The notes under the pieces were generated by a model. That model was not told the origin of the DNA. It was given only the letters and a program-made list of their open reading frames with translations, and did no database searches. This document shows, one piece after another, positions 1 to 13,053 of a stretch of DNA of 64,000 bases (the first letter of the stretch is position 1; every line of letters starts with the position of its first letter). The translations under genes and the position numbers were made by a program. This DNA comes from Lomentospora prolificans (taxonomy: Eukaryota; Ascomycota; Sordariomycetes; Microascales; Microascaceae), in assembly GCA_029532625.1 (NCBI GenBank), contig JARFXM010000004.1, forward strand, positions 3,906,001-3,970,000, read 5' to 3'.

Positions 1-767
1 ATGTCTACATCGTAGAATCTGATCAATCGCCAGCCAGGCATGGCTGGACCTGCTTGTGGGTTGTTCTTGACGTTGGGGCTTGTATACAGGGGTACCCCTC
101 TCAGCAAATCTGGTAGGCTAGTTACTTGCAGCAAGCGAGGTCAGGAGGCGGCAGGGAAGGACCAACCCAGACGCCCCTGGTGCTCTCTTGGTTGTCTCCG
201 TCCCCACAACCACAACCACAACCACCACAACCTGCTCGGAAAACCAGGGATGGATGGACAGGGGTTGACAGATCTCTCTCGCCAGGGGAAAACCAGGTCC
301 AAACGATGCCTCTCTTGTCCGTCTCCTATTTTGGAACGCATGGTTATTAATTGAAATCCCGCCTGCGGATTGGCTCGGAGCCCTTTGGCACGCCACCACC
401 TGGGCGGCATGGACAGACATTCCAAACAGTCTTCAACACCGCATGCGCAAAGGTACTCCGAGTGCCTGGCTGGTTGTCGAATATCGATTGGGGAATAAAG
501 AAAAAGAAAAAAAAAAAACCTCTCGGCCTTTCCTGGCCATTGCCTTCAGGGGGCCGCCTCCAGTTTGGAAGCGCCTGTCGCGAAACCTCTTTTCTCGAAT
601 TAGACTCCTCGACCGGCCGCAGACCGCCAGTCTTCCGGCACAGCTCGCGTCGAAGGCGAAACTTGAGATGACCCGCTACTCTAAATCTATCACCGCACCT
701 TCTTAGCTTTGCATAGCGCTCGTAGGGGAAGCAAAGTTTCGATCCACACACGGCGCCAGCACGGTGC

Positions 768-789
768 GAGAGAAAGAGAGAGAGAGAGA
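768..789. repeat. GA microsatellite
   Basis: An imperfect GA dinucleotide run lies in the upstream intergenic DNA. It is a simple repeat with no coding signal. Confidence 0.8.
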
Positions 790-1137
790 AGTCGTGTTTC
801 GTCCGCTTCACTCCCTGGCCATGACGGTATTAGTCCACGGCCTAATGACAGGGGTCGCGTCGGGGCAGAATGGGGTTGAGGCGAGCTCGGTCTGTGCAGC
901 CCACCACCACCATGCCACCGAATCTGCTGGCGATGCCCAAGCCCCATACTACGTCGTACTACCACGATCCAGGGAGGGTTGAGGGTCAAAGGGGATCTGT
1001 CTCCATTCTTCACCACACCCCCATCCATCGCTTCACCTCACCCCTCTCGTCTGCTCGGCACAGTCCAGCGGACGGGCTCTTGGCCATCGAGAGCTCGCGT
1101 GCTGGCCCTCGCATCATGTCCTTGTGGGTGAAAATGC

Positions 1138-1143
1138 TATATA
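1138..1143 (+). promoter_or_regulatory. Candidate TATA box of the CFEM-like gene
   Basis: A TATATA hexamer sits about 290 bases before the ATG at 1431 and is followed by a CT-rich stretch, the usual order in highly expressed fungal promoters. A second TATATA run at 1346-1358 is only 73-85 bases from the ATG. Which one positions transcription cannot be told from sequence. Confidence 0.35.
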
Positions 1144-1430
1144 GGAACTCGTTGCTCCATCCCCTCTTGTTCGTTTCCTCCTCTTTGTTTCTCAACCAAC
1201 TTTCCTTGTTGTGTCCTCTCTTGTTCATTCCTCTCCTAGACATTCGTTATATCGGGAGTCGAGAACACATTCGCTATTTTGTCTTTCTCGTCTCTTAACA
1301 AACCATTCGCTTCTTTCATTCGTGGTATCGACTATCACAACGTTCTATATATATATATTCTTGTTGATCAGTATCGTTCGGTCACTCACCAACCATCTCT
1401 ACATTTGTATCATTTAAACACAATCCCAAC

Positions 1431-3339
1431 ATGAAGACCACTGCTCTTTTGGTCCTCGCCGCCGGCGTTGGCGAGACTGTCGCTACTGTAAGGCTCGACT
1501 TCTTCTCATCCCACACATCCTCGCCACTAACACACACGCTCTCTATAGTTCGGAGGCTTCGGCGGCTTCAGGGGAGCCAACCCCTTCACTTGCCCCGACA
1601 ACACCGACAACAGCAGGTGTGAGGATAAGCAGAGAGGAGGCTTCGACTTCTCCGATCTCCTTCCTGGCCAGAAGGACTTCACCTACGGCGGCTTCAAGTT
1701 CAACGGCTTCGAGTGCAAGGATGACCGGCGCAACCGCCGTGAGCTGAGCGGTGATTGCGGTCCCGACAAGAACTCCAACCCCTTCTTCGGCCGTGACTCG
1801 GAGAACTTCTCTATCAGCGAGATCGAGATCTACACCGAGTTCGACACTGATCTTGAGTTCGTCTACGAAATGCCCAACGGCGGGCAGTGCAAGCACCGAT
1901 CTTCCTGCTCGTCTAAGGGTTCTACCGTCAAGAACACCCAGTGTGGTGGTGCCAAGAAGGTCACTGTTGTCCACCCCAAGCAGAACAACAAGCCCAAGAG
2001 CAACTGCGGTATCCGCATCCCCAACATTAAGTTCGACTGCAACCCTCCCAAGACTACCAACCCCCCCAAGTCCACCACTCCTCCCAAGACCAACACCCCT
2101 GAGGTCCCTGAGACTACTGTTCCCGAGGTCCCTGAGACTACGGAGACCCCCGAGGTACCCGAGACTACTGTTCCCGAGGTACCCGAGACCACTGTCCCTG
2201 AGGTTCCCGAAACCACCGTGGTCACCTCTTCTTCCCCCGAGAGCTCCAGCCCTGCTGAGGAGGAGTCCTCCACCGTCCCCGAGGTTCCCGAAACCACCGA
2301 GGTCCCCGGCACCACCGTGACCTCTTCTTCTCCGGAAGAGGGTTCCTCCACCGTTGTCACGGAGACTTCCGAGTCCCCTGAGCAGCCCGAGACTACCGCT
2401 CCTCCTGAGGTTGAGACGACCATCACGAGCCATCTCACCACGTCAACCATCTTCACTACCATCGTCTCCACTGTCACTGACTGCGGTCCTTCTGTCACTG
2501 ACTGCCCTGCCGATCAGGCCAGCACTGTCATCGTCACTGCCACTGTGCCCCTGACCACCACTGTCTGCCCCGTGACCGAGACCATCACCCGCACCAAGGA
2601 CACTCCCCAGGACACTCCCTCCTCCGTGATCTCCAACAGCCCCATCGTGTCCAGTGTCACTCCTCCTGGCCCTGTTGAGACCCTCCCCTGCCCCGAGGTC
2701 GTTCCTTCTTGCTTGAACACTTGGCTCTTCAGCGTTGGCTGCTCTGACAACACCGATACTGCCTGCTTCTGCCCTGATACCGCCTTCGTCCAGAACATCT
2801 TCACCTGTATCTATGCTTACGGTGAGACCGATACCATCATCTCCGAGGCTATCGTTTTCTTCCAGGGTATCTGCGGTGGCCACATCCCCGAGAACCCCGC
2901 CATCGTCACTGGCATTGACTCCATCACCTCTGTCATCACAGAGGCTCCCAAGCCCACCGTCCCCGCCGGTTACGCCACCGTCACCGTCACCGTCACTACT
3001 GTTGTGCCCTGTGTCACCGACGGTGTCACCATCTCCGGCTCCAGTACCACCACTGTCATTGAGCAGACTGCTGAGATCCCCAACGTTGGCTTCCAGACCA
3101 ACACCGAGGGCAACGTCAATGTTGTTCCCACCACCCCCGCCGCCATCGTCAACCCCTCCCCCTCCGCCACTGCTACTCCCATCGGCACCTTTGTCTCCGT
3201 CCCCGTGCCTGCCGCCACTGGCACTCAGGGCTCTTCTCCTTCCACTCCCTCCACCCCTGTTGTCGTTGCTGGCGCCAGCAAGGTCGCCTCCGGTCTTGGC
3301 CTCGGCCTCGCTGCCGTCGCTGCTCTTGCACTCTTCTAA
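1431..3339 (+). CDS. GPI-anchored Thr/Pro-rich cell-wall protein with CFEM-like cysteine module
   Basis: Two exons, 1431-1487 and 1549-3339, give 615 residues; the intron (GTAAGG...ATAG) falls just after the signal peptide coding region. The N-terminus is a hydrophobic secretion signal. A Gly/Phe-rich, cysteine-containing domain follows (about residues 20-180), then a Thr/Pro/Ser stretch with EVPETT repeats, expected to be heavily O-glycosylated. Residues 400-461 hold seven cysteines (400, 407, 417, 425, 427, 439, 461) including the C-x-C pair of CFEM domains; the eighth, expected about four residues after C439, is missing. The C-terminus has a small-residue site (GAS) followed by a hydrophobic tail, a typical GPI signal. 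Known CFEM proteins act in haem or iron capture, adhesion or virulence; function here is inferred only. Wall or membrane surface location is well supported. Confidence 0.85.
2101..2220 (+). repeat. In-frame tandem repeat coding EVPETT units
   Basis: Five near-identical units of 24 bases, each coding EVPETT plus two variable residues, lie in tandem inside the wall-protein gene; a further copy lies near 2281-2301. Such coding minisatellites in fungal wall proteins can expand or contract and change the length of the glycosylated stalk. Confidence 0.8.
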
Positions 3340-4927
3340 GCATCTCGCTTTGGGTGTGAAACAATGACTTTGGTGGACAAGGATGTAAGAACAACGTGTC
3401 GGTGATTTTTTTAATACGCAATGGCATTTCTAGGTCCGGGTTTGGGTATATACCACTATACAAGGGACATTCACTTTAATAGAGGAGGATTTTTGATTTT
3501 CTGTATTGATAGCATCAGACACAAATGTAGCAGTAATACGACGGAAGCGGGGATGAACATAGGGAGCGAGGATATCTGGATATCTACATCATGACTACGC
3601 TTGGACGCGTACCTAGTTTTTCTTTTATACAAATCATGTCTTGGACACTCGGCTTCTTGCCTTGTCGTCGGGCTGTGTCTATGAATTGTGCTGTCTCTTC
3701 TGTCTAGCCTTCCACACCTCAGTAGCTGAAGGCATCAGTTCAGTTTTTTTCCAGGCGTGGGCGTGCGACCATCGTTCTACGCTCCTTCTTTTTGCGCGCG
3801 CCAACCACTCCAACCACTGCGGTGCCGTTCAAGGTTCAAATGTTTGGGCAACTTCATGTTCGGTATCGTATTGCGCCTCCAGTCGCCAACTTGGCAGGAG
3901 TAGTAGTTGGAACGATGCAAGCACAAGCGCAAATGGAAACCCCAAGTTAAGCGAGACAAACAACTGGCCGTGTAAAGTCCAAGACCTCTCTCCATTCTAA
4001 TCACTACCATAACAGCTAAATACACCCACTATCAATTACTGTACTCGCACAGAAGAAACAGAGTAATGAAAAGAAAAAAAACCCTTCTTTTCTTCCCTCA
4101 TAACATCATAAAAACGATAAAAGAGGGCTCAAGGAAAAGCGTTCAAAAAAAAGAAACACTCCAGGATCGTCATCGCGGCGAGTGACTCTTGGGCTGAATA
4201 AACAGAGAAGAAAAGAAAAGGATATAAAAAACTTGAAGCAGAAGTAAGGGATGCCATGGTGTCCTGTAATCGCGTCCAAAGCCACTGGCAACAGAGAAAA
4301 AACACCTCGCCCAAGACCCAAGTGGAAAACCCCTTCCAAGGCTGGTTTTGTTGTGTGAGAGAGAGAAAAGAGTTGATACATGATCCTTTTTTCAAGCACA
4401 ATGCTGGAGGAATAGTGGAAAAAGGAGGTAGAGATACAACGAAGAGGTAAGGAGATAAAGAATGAGAATTCCTTAGAAAGCAGCTGTTAAAGTGGACAGC
4501 TTCCGCTAACTGTGACGGGTGCTTTTGTTGTCCCAGGGTGATGCCAAAAGCCTGGTGAAAGCCCGCTCCTTCAAGCAGAGGACCGGTTGCCGATGAAACC
4601 TCAGAAGTGGAGGACCAGAGGACAATATCATGTCAAAAATGAACAAGAAAGAAAAGAAACCAAACAGGAATCAATCGAAGAGGGTATAATGCTCGTCACA
4701 TGCCCTGGGACGGGGCCGCGTCGGTAAACTCCCCAGAAAACGGACAAAAGTTCTATCGGAAATCGGTCGTGGTTGTGTATGGTCTTGATTCGTGCTTGTG
4801 AGACCGACGAGGTCGCTTGAAACGTCATAAGCGGCTGGTGTGTTTTGCTGTCGGATTTGGTTCGAGCAAGGCTTTCTCGTCAAGGCATGTCGCCTATTGC
4901 CTGGGACAGAGAAAGGAGTCGAATACA
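3340..4927. other. Convergent 3' flank between the CFEM-like gene and tea1
   Basis: About 1.6 kb between two convergent stop codons. It holds A-rich runs and an AATAAA at 4197-4202, but no frame with coding character on either strand. It probably contains both 3' UTRs. Confidence 0.6.
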
Positions 4928-7900
4928 CTATGAGCGGCTGGCATTCTTGGTTCGGCCGTCGACCTCACCATCATGCTCCTCCACGTCAAGTCGCTTACGC
5001 CAATCAGCCAAACTCTCGCTGAGGCCAAGTCCATTATCGTCATCCCTCCTAGCGGCAGCTGGGGCGACATTGGTGTCGAAGTCGAAGGCGTTGCTCAAGC
5101 GATAATTCTTGTTAGTTGTTTCCCAATGTGATCGTAGCGTTTCCAACTCGTTGGCCAAATTGTCTAGAGCCGTGCTATTGCGGGCGTCATAACTTCCCGC
5201 ACCATAGACGCTTTCGGTCCCCGAACTTTCATTGCGATCATGAGAGATGTTACCAGCGCTGGCGCCGTTTGTTGGGGCGGCACTTATACCGCCCATTATC
5301 ACCTGGCGACTCTGCCTGCGGTAGTTATCCACCGATGACTCGACCTGGTCGAGCAGAAGGGCCACTTTACGTTCAGCGTCTTGGGCTCGCTGCTCGAGGA
5401 GAGCATTCTCTTGTTGCAGTTGTTCGAGGTCTTTCTTGTTGGAGGCGAGTTTAGACACAGCTTCGTCGGCCGATTTGGATGCCACGTCTCGGTCTTTCTT
5501 TGCAGACTCAAGATCTGCAGTGATTGCGGCTACCCGTGCCTCAAGTTCGTTTGACGAAGCGCGAACTTCCTCCTGAAGAGCTTCAATCTGCTTTTGCAGG
5601 TTGCTCTTCTCCGTTTGCCAGTCAGCAGGCGCTTCGCCACCACCCTGAGCTGCGGCCCGATCCTCAAATTCCTCGAGCTCGGACCTTAAACGTTTGTTCT
5701 CAGTCTTGTAAGCGGAGTGCTCCTCCTTCAGCTTCTTCAGCATCTTCTCCGTCGTCTTGAGGTATGCGATGGCCGAATTATAGTCCTGTTCAAGTTGCGC
5801 CAACTTGTCACGATATTGCGATTCTGAGGCTTGGAGTGCCGTGATCATGGATTGTCTGACTTCTTCGTGGGATGAAGTAGCTGCCGCCAGTTGTTTCTCG
5901 AGCTCGCGAATTCGTATTTGCTCAGGGGAGCTCGCGCGGGGGCTGCCTAGACCCCTGTTCCTAGACGCGCTGGTGGGGCTGATTCCTCTCTCAGCAAGGA
6001 TGTCCTTGAGGGTGTTGTGTTGCACAGTCATGGCATTAGTCTCCAGTTGCTGCGCGGCAAGCTCGCGCTTGAGATCCGAGTTGGCAGCCTGGAGGCCCTG
6101 CGTCTCTCGCAGAGCGTTTTGCAGCTGTCTCCTAATGGACACGCCGTCCCTGCTTGCTTGCTCTTGGTACGCCTCCAGGCCAGCAATTCGTTCCTCCGCG
6201 GCGCGAAGTTTCTCAGCGGCGGCGTCAACTTCTTGCTGATATTTCTTGGCGAGCGCGGTCGCAGCCATTATTTGCTCCTGAAGTACTGCGAGGGTTTCAG
6301 AGCTAGCCTTGCTCGATTTTGTGACGTCGCTAGCCACAGCCTTGTCAAGGCCAGCCATGACGGCTTCCCTGTGAGTCCTGGCCTCCTGAGCATTCTTCTC
6401 CGCGAGTATCTCGGCATCGCGCAGGCGCTGAGTAGCAGCAACAAGCTCAGCAGTGCGGGCTTCATGTTCTGCCTTGAGCTTGTTGTACTTGAGCTCAGCT
6501 TTTTCACGCAGCCCCCGCTCCTCCTCCAATTTTTGTTCGAGATGGGCCGTTGTCTCAGCGGAAGCTGCGACGGCGGCCCGAAGGGACTCAAGGGTTTGGT
6601 TGCGCTCTTTAGTGCCAGTTACAGCATCACCGTATTTGCTTTCCAATTCCGCCTTCTCAACCCTGAGCAGGTTGATGGCCGCGAGGGCATCGGTAGCCGA
6701 GACCGATTTTTCCCTAGCCTCACGCTGGGCAGCGTGGAGCTCAGATTTTAATCGCTCAAGCTCGGTCGATGTGAGCTGCTTGTAGGTCTCAAGCTCGTCC
6801 ATTCGCTTCTGAGAAGCACTTGACGTGTCATCGGCTAATTGCCTGGCACGCCGCTCCGCCTCGAGTTCCATCCTCATGTGCTCCATCTGAGCCTGCAGAT
6901 CCTTTTGAAAGCCAAGAGCGGACGCCAGCTTCTTGCTCAGATTTGCGGTGCGCTCGTCGCCGTCGCGGTCGGTGTCTAGCTGAGGTGTACTCGCTGCGCT
7001 GCCGCCGGAGAATGCGGCCAATTTGGCTTTCGCGTAAACAGCCTCCTGGATTGCTACATCTCGCTGCTTTTCGGCTTCGGCAATTTGCTTAGCAGCAATG
7101 ATTGCTTGCTTGTCCACCGAGCTTTGTACGTTGGCCAACTCAGCCTTCATAGCGAGCAAAGCCTCAATCAAAGGCTTGTCCTCATCATCGAAGGCTTCGG
7201 GGCCACGGCTCTCGAAAACAGGGCTCAAAGTCGACGTAGGAGTATAGCCGGCCTTGCGGGCGAGCTCCAACTCTGATGCATACCAGGCAATACGATTTCT
7301 CGACGTATCAAGCTCTTTCAATAAAGCAACAGTCTGGGAGTTCCGACCAGACGATCTCCTATTGAGAGGGTTGCTGACTTGTCGTGTAGGTGGTGGCGGG
7401 GAAGCAGGTCGAGCAGGTGCCCCTTTGACTTGGTTCTCTCCATCAACCGAGCCGGGTGACCGTTGCTTGGGCTTGGCCTTCGGAGTCTCGGTTACGGCAG
7501 GCGCAGGTTCAGGGCGGATAGCCGGCTTTGATTGTTGCTGTGGCTGTTGTTGGGTCGGTGTCCGCCGTCCGTTGAGGGCAGGGTTTTCCACGTCCTTCGG
7601 TGACTCTCGTGGTGCTGTCGCTGCTGACACACTTCCAGCAACCTGGACCGTGTTATTAACGAGAGCATCTCGCTCGGCCGATTGGCCTCGTGGTCGCGGA
7701 ATGTTCGAAGCTGAAACCGGTGGTTTGGAAGGAGCGGGCTGCTGGGGCGGTGGTCCGCTCGGGCCTGAGGGGCCAACCGCTCTTGGGCCTCTCGGCACGA
7801 CCTGACCGGTCATGTCTGTTGAACCTTGGGGGCTGCGGTAACCGTTCACCTGCCCGTTAGTCTGGGCAGTGGGACCACTTGTGGTAATTCTCCTTGGGTC

Positions 7901-9514
7901 GGGACCAGTATTGGTGTCACGCGACGACTGCCTACCTACAGTAGCGGCGCCCTGTTCACTTGCGCTGGGTCGCCTACCTTGCTGAGCTTTGATCGAGTTC
8001 GCCTGGGAATCGCTAGGATAGCGAATCTTGGTTGTATCGAGCACATACACAACGGCAAGGTCGGTCGAAGAACCAGCGGGTGAGCTCGGCTCTCCTCCGA
8101 CTACCACGACCGACTTCGAAACAGCAGTCATGCTATGACCGGAGCGAGGAGACGGTGAAGGGCCCATGTTTTGAAAAGTGTACCACCTTCGCGAGGTGAT
8201 TCGGAATGCAGCCAAATCGCCGAGGTCGGTTCCGTCCTCCGTTCGACCGCCGAATATGTACATAACATCGTCAACAATAGCCGCGGCGTGGCCTTCGCGG
8301 GGCACCGGGATGTAGCCAATACAGTCAAGCTGGGTCCACTTATTTAAAGTGAGATCGTAGCTCCAGACGTCATTGAACCATTGGTAGCCATTGGTACCGC
8401 CGAATCTGGGCAAGCATATTAGCTGAGGGCCATCGGTAAACTAGAAGAGAAAGAGGGCGCATACAGGTAAAGCTTATCGTTGAATGTGATAACGGAGTGG
8501 TTCGTTCGAGCTTGGGGAATGCTATCACCGCCAGATTCACCGCCTGGGATAAGCACCTCCCATCGGTTGTTCGGGGTCTGGAGCTGGTTCAAGTCAAAGG
8601 CGCACAAGTCATTCATGAAGTAGCCCTCGACCTGTCCACCAAAAATGAAAATTTTGGATCCCAGGATATTAAGAGAGTGGCCATATCGACCAGACGGCCG
8701 AGGCCCAGCAGGCAAAACTCGGGACCACTGTCTCGTCGCTAGAAGAGGCTGTTAACACCAATCTTGCAGGTCCGACAGAAGGGGAGGTGCACGCTTAAAG
8801 TGGATGGGGAACGGGAAGTAACTGTACATGTGTTCAGCAGGTATAATGTCTCGTCAAGCACGTCAGACTCCTCGATTTTGGTATCGCCGCCAAATACGAT
8901 AAAAGCATTCCCGACGAGCAGACTGGAATGTCCAACCCTAGGGCCAGGACCTTCTGCGGTTGTCGGCAGAGGGTAACAGGACATATTCCCTCCAGCTTCA
9001 ATCATCCACAAGTCGCCTTTGACAGTGGCGCCGTTGATAAGGCCGCCCATGACGTAGATGTCGCCTTCTTTGGAGGCAACTGAATTCACTGCCGCACCAT
9101 ATCGAGGGAAAGGGCTGGGGTGAGAGGAAGTGTACGTCAATCGGCGTTGGGACCAGGGATAGAGGGAGGCGTTCGGGTTAGACACGGGTGGGCCGTTCCG
9201 ATACTATGGACCGCCGCAAAGTCGGGTTAGAGGAAGAAATTCACTGAAGGCGCATTTGCACGACTTACAGGGAGGTCTGATTGTTGTTGAGGCTGCTGAT
9301 CCGCACTAGCGCCGCGGCGAGGGTAGGATTCGGGGCTGTTGGACATGCCCTCAGCATCTAGGGAGTTGAGACTGCCCGTCGGGGTTGACCGCTGAAGGGA
9401 GGTCTTCTCATCTTTGCTGAGGGGACCACGGCCCTGTGAGGAGCCAGACAAACCAGGAACGGCATCGCGACCCTTTTCCCTTTCCTTATTCTTAGATTTG
9501 AATAAGAAAGCCAT
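4928..9514 (-). CDS. tea1: Tea1/Kel1-type kelch-repeat cell-end polarity protein
   Basis: Four exons read 9514-9269, 9203-8828, 8738-8465 and 8405-4928, giving 1457 residues. All junctions restore conserved kelch text, for example LYLFGGTNG across the last intron. Residues 1-80 are a low-complexity polar leader. Six kelch blades follow at about 95-400, each with a GG doublet and a later aromatic residue, expected to form a beta-propeller. A disordered Pro/Gln/Ser linker runs to about 640, then about 680 residues of heptad coiled coil rich in Glu, Lys, Ala and Leu, ending in a short conserved DWRKRLD tail. In fission yeast and Aspergillus, Tea1/TeaA rides microtubule plus ends to the cell tip and marks the growth site through formin and landmark partners. 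Family assignment is secure; function is by homology. The start is the first ATG in frame and gives a family-like MAFLFK opening. Confidence 0.93.
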
Positions 9515-10626
9515 GGCGGCTGGTTATCCGCGCACAGCGGTGGGACGCAAGAAGATGTGTGCCGTTTCGATCTAGCGGGTCGTTCGGGGATGTCGAGCTC
9601 TAATAAGTCCCAAGGGCGATAACGATCGGGGATGGGATGAAGCCACCAAAAAGACCGGTGATCGCAGCGCGGTTCGGATTAACGCCCAGATGCTACGACT
9701 TGTGATGTCCTTGTCGGAGGGGAACGCGAATTGGTGATGGATTGAATGATCGAGTTGTTTGGGTCCTGCAATGCCAGAGTCGAGATGCAGGTACAATAGT
9801 GCAGCGAGAAGTTGAGGTTCGAAGGAATTTGGGATGGCTGGGGGAGCATCGGTGGAGCGCACTAGGGTGGCTTCGATAGAAAGACTGTCGTCGTTTGCTA
9901 CGGACGAGTTCGACCTCTTGAATTTTTTTTTTCCCACCGTCTCCCTCCTTTCGGAGTCCTTCGATTTGGGGGAGGGGGTCTGTTCGAGAGGGGGCTGGCG
10001 AAAAGGTAAAGAGTCGCACCAGGGGTTGCGGCGTGGATCGCAACTTTAGGACAGAAGAATTAAAGAGGATGGGAGTTCTCGTGGGAGATAAATGGAAAAT
10101 TATCACTACGAAGACGGCAAAACGCCGTGGGTGGGAGGAACAGAGAAATAGAAACAGGGAAAATGAATTACTCGCAATGAAAAGAGAAGGAGGAGAAAAA
10201 AAAAAGGACCAGGGAGATTGATCGCGAGTTTGAGCGTTGATGGATGGCCCAGTCTCTTCTCCCAGTCGTCGCTGCGCCAGGAGCAGGACAAGGCAGAGAA
10301 TCGCAGTAAGGGGCTTTCAGTAATATTCCCCCCCTTGTCTGGCTGGCCATCGGCTGAAATGAGCGTGGGTTGGGATGTGAATACCTAAAGGGGTCACCGT
10401 TTGATGGGACTGGTTGACTTTGGGGCGATGGAGTACGAGCATGACATGTACAGCATAGGGTAGCAGAAGTCGCAGTGGTAATAGTGTCTGTTATGTACTC
10501 GGGCGCCGAATCATAGCGTGTCCCGTCTGTGGATGGGATGAAGTCGGCAGCGGCATCGCGGGTACCCTGTACCTACAGCCCTCGTGCAAGTATGCAGCTT
10601 GTCCACAGTAGTCCAAGGCAAACAGC

Positions 10627-10661
10627 CTTCTTCTTTCTTCTTCTTCTTCTTCTTCTTCTTT
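10627..10661. repeat. TTC microsatellite
   Basis: A run of about eleven CTT/TTC units with one interruption lies in the divergent intergenic region. It is likely polymorphic and has no coding role. Confidence 0.85.
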
Positions 10662-12851
10662 GACTCCTCTTGCAGTTTAAAACAATCCGATGGCCGCAGA
10701 CATCTATGCTAACTCTGCCCTGTCTTACGACCATACCAGGACTTCTTCTTGCGGTATGAAAGAAAGACGATTTAATATGTCCATGTCATCAAGGAGTGGT
10801 CACCGTAGATCCTTATGTTGGGGGTGGTACCGAATACTTGCAGAGTACAGATTCACTCCGCGACGGAAGCTGGGAGGATCGCGGATCAACATTCTCACAC
10901 CAACTTCGCTTTTAATCCCTGCGCGCTGGAGCCATACACATCTTCCTCAAAAGAGAGTCCCATGTTCCCGACAAAACCGCCCAGGTCACAAGCAGGTATC
11001 GCCTACTCATGTGTTTTAATCGGAACCAGAAACCCCCGGTTTTCGCCTCTCTACGACCCAACGGACGATGCTGGATGAGCGACGTCTGGTAAAGGGATCA
11101 GAGAGCTCCTTTTAATGACCGCATCTCCCTCTTTCACCATGGTTGCAAAGTTGTTAGCTGTCCCCGACGGGCTCCCAATTTTATCAGACCGGGGACTCTA
11201 GGAGGCTCCATCCTCACTTCCATGGGATATAGTATGCGACAGTATGACAATGCCATCTCTTCCACTGTTTGAAACACGTCCACAACCGGGGATGGAGGCT
11301 TCTTGAGTCGTGAGATCAGCAGGCTCTTGACCGAGGCAGGCTTAAAGCTGATATCCTTCGGGTAAAGGACAAAGAGGGGAGAAGACAGGCTTCAGATGAC
11401 GGCATGGAAAAGAGAGCATAACCAACCCCCAAGGATGCTAAACTGGGCTCGTGCAAGCCACACGGTTGGTTGACCAAAGCCTCTCGACCTCTTAATATTA
11501 TATCGTTGCTCTTCTGTCAGATCCATGGGTACACGCGCTCCAGGAGGTTCCAAGTTGGACGGGCTCGCACGTGACGTCGCTCAATCCGTGTCCCTGTGTG
11601 TGTTCCCGCCAACGGGTTCCACTCTGTTCATTTCCCACCAAGAAGCCAATCCCTGAGTGTTTCATGTTTCGTCCCCTGCACACGGCCTGGCCACACCAGC
11701 TTCGCGGGGAACCCTTTCGTTGGGGTTCTCACTTTTCAAATGGGCATACTCTTGATGCGACAGAGACCGTCGCGCTTTCTCGCATCATCCCACGCCCGAG
11801 TCAACAGGCGCAGGCGTCGCTCTCAGGGAAAAGCGCTCATCCAACACTCGCCGCAAGCTCATCACAGAACGTATTAAGAGGCTACCCGCAAGTGCACATT
11901 ATTAGTGCGAGGTCAGACAGCGCCATACAGTGCTCGGGCTGGCTGGCCGTCGTCTCATACCCCTTCTGTCTGTTCCTGGGCGTTCCGCCCTCTGGGAAAA
12001 CGCAAAAGGCCGACAATCTTTTGGGTGCGTGGAGCCGGGTCCACTCTGGGGCTTCTTTGCTTTGAATCATAACCCCTTATCCACTCTCAGAATGGACCCA
12101 ATTCGGAGACTTTGGCTCACGAGCTGTCGTTTTGGAGAAAATTCCCGCCTCTTGTTTGACGGCTGGTGACGTTTGCAACCATTCTTAGTATTCACCCCCA
12201 CACCCAGCGACAGCAGCCCCAACGCCTCCAGGCGCATTTTATGATTAGCGAGGCAGTTGATCCCCAAGCTAGGATCAATTGACCCTTTTTGCACCGAGGC
12301 CATATTTATGACCATCGCCAGCGGCGCAAGGTGGGGCCGCGAGCCTCGCCCTTGCTTGCCCAATATTTCATCCTCTCGTGAACGGACCACGATGCATTGT
12401 CATTTTGGATTGGGAAATGTAGATTCGCCAATCACGATGCCCCCCTCAAGCATTAGAGCGCCAATTCAGCATCAGCAATTCCAGGGCCTATGAATATCTC
12501 CACGGCCGAGTTCCAAGGCTCCCAATGGTCCCATTGCTCACTCAGCCATCGTCAACCCGATGCAAAAACGCTGCGTATTGATAATGCGAGTCGTCGTGTA
12601 GCATCGGTCCCTTGGGGGAATTGGGTCAAGTAAGAGCTTAGGCGCAAGTATGCTGGCCCTCTGCGAGTTCCTAGGCCAAAGGTAGCTCTCTCTGAGACTG
12701 CGCACTGCTTGGGTATCTGTAGTTTATGATAGGCTCGAGCTTGAGCACGGCAACTGTCGGCGGATTAACGATTCCTAAATTTCGAGGCCTGAGTGCCTGT
12801 TAGTTTTCAAGTGTATCGGGAACCCGATTTTTTCTTAGTAAAGTGGCTGTG

Positions 12852-12857
12852 TATAAA
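12852..12857 (+). promoter_or_regulatory. kog1: Candidate TATA box of kog1
   Basis: TATAAA lies about 460 bases before the kog1 ATG at 13317 and is followed by C/T-rich sequence typical of fungal transcription start regions. It would imply a leader of roughly 400 bases. Confidence 0.35.
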
Positions 12858-13053
12858 GTACCCGAGACTTAGTCGGCGACTTTTGTCAGCTCCTCCCACC
12901 GCCTGACCTCTTCCCCCTCTAGCAAAGACCTGCTCTCAGCGCGCGTCATCTTCCTATTCCCAGATCTCGACCGCAACCCGAATCAGCCTCCCTCACTGAC
13001 TCGCCTCCGCTGTTTCACAATCTCTCATCCAACGTTGCGGATTTCGCCCATTG

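Larger units (their letters stand above)
1..1430. other. Gene-free left edge and promoter of the CFEM-like gene
   Basis: No open frame here has recognisable family features; the frames present are short and of low complexity. The stretch holds a poly-A run near 500-520, a GA microsatellite at 768-789, and from about 1150 a pyrimidine-rich leader typical of strongly expressed fungal genes, ending at the ATG at 1431. A gene start upstream of the window cannot be excluded. Confidence 0.6.

Noticed and set aside
1543..2433. 296-codon minus-strand frame opposite the wall-protein gene
   Set aside because: Leu/Gly/Arg-rich shadow of the Pro/Thr/Glu repeat coding strand; the plus frame has a signal peptide, a GPI signal and an intron that fit.
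5805..6751. Long plus-strand frames opposite the tea1 coiled coil
   Set aside because: Ser/Leu/Ala-rich mirrors of Glu/Lys/Ala heptad codons, without start context or domain.
11571..12065. 164-codon plus-strand frame between tea1 and kog1
   Set aside because: No family resemblance and composition typical of random frames; probably leader or intergenic DNA.
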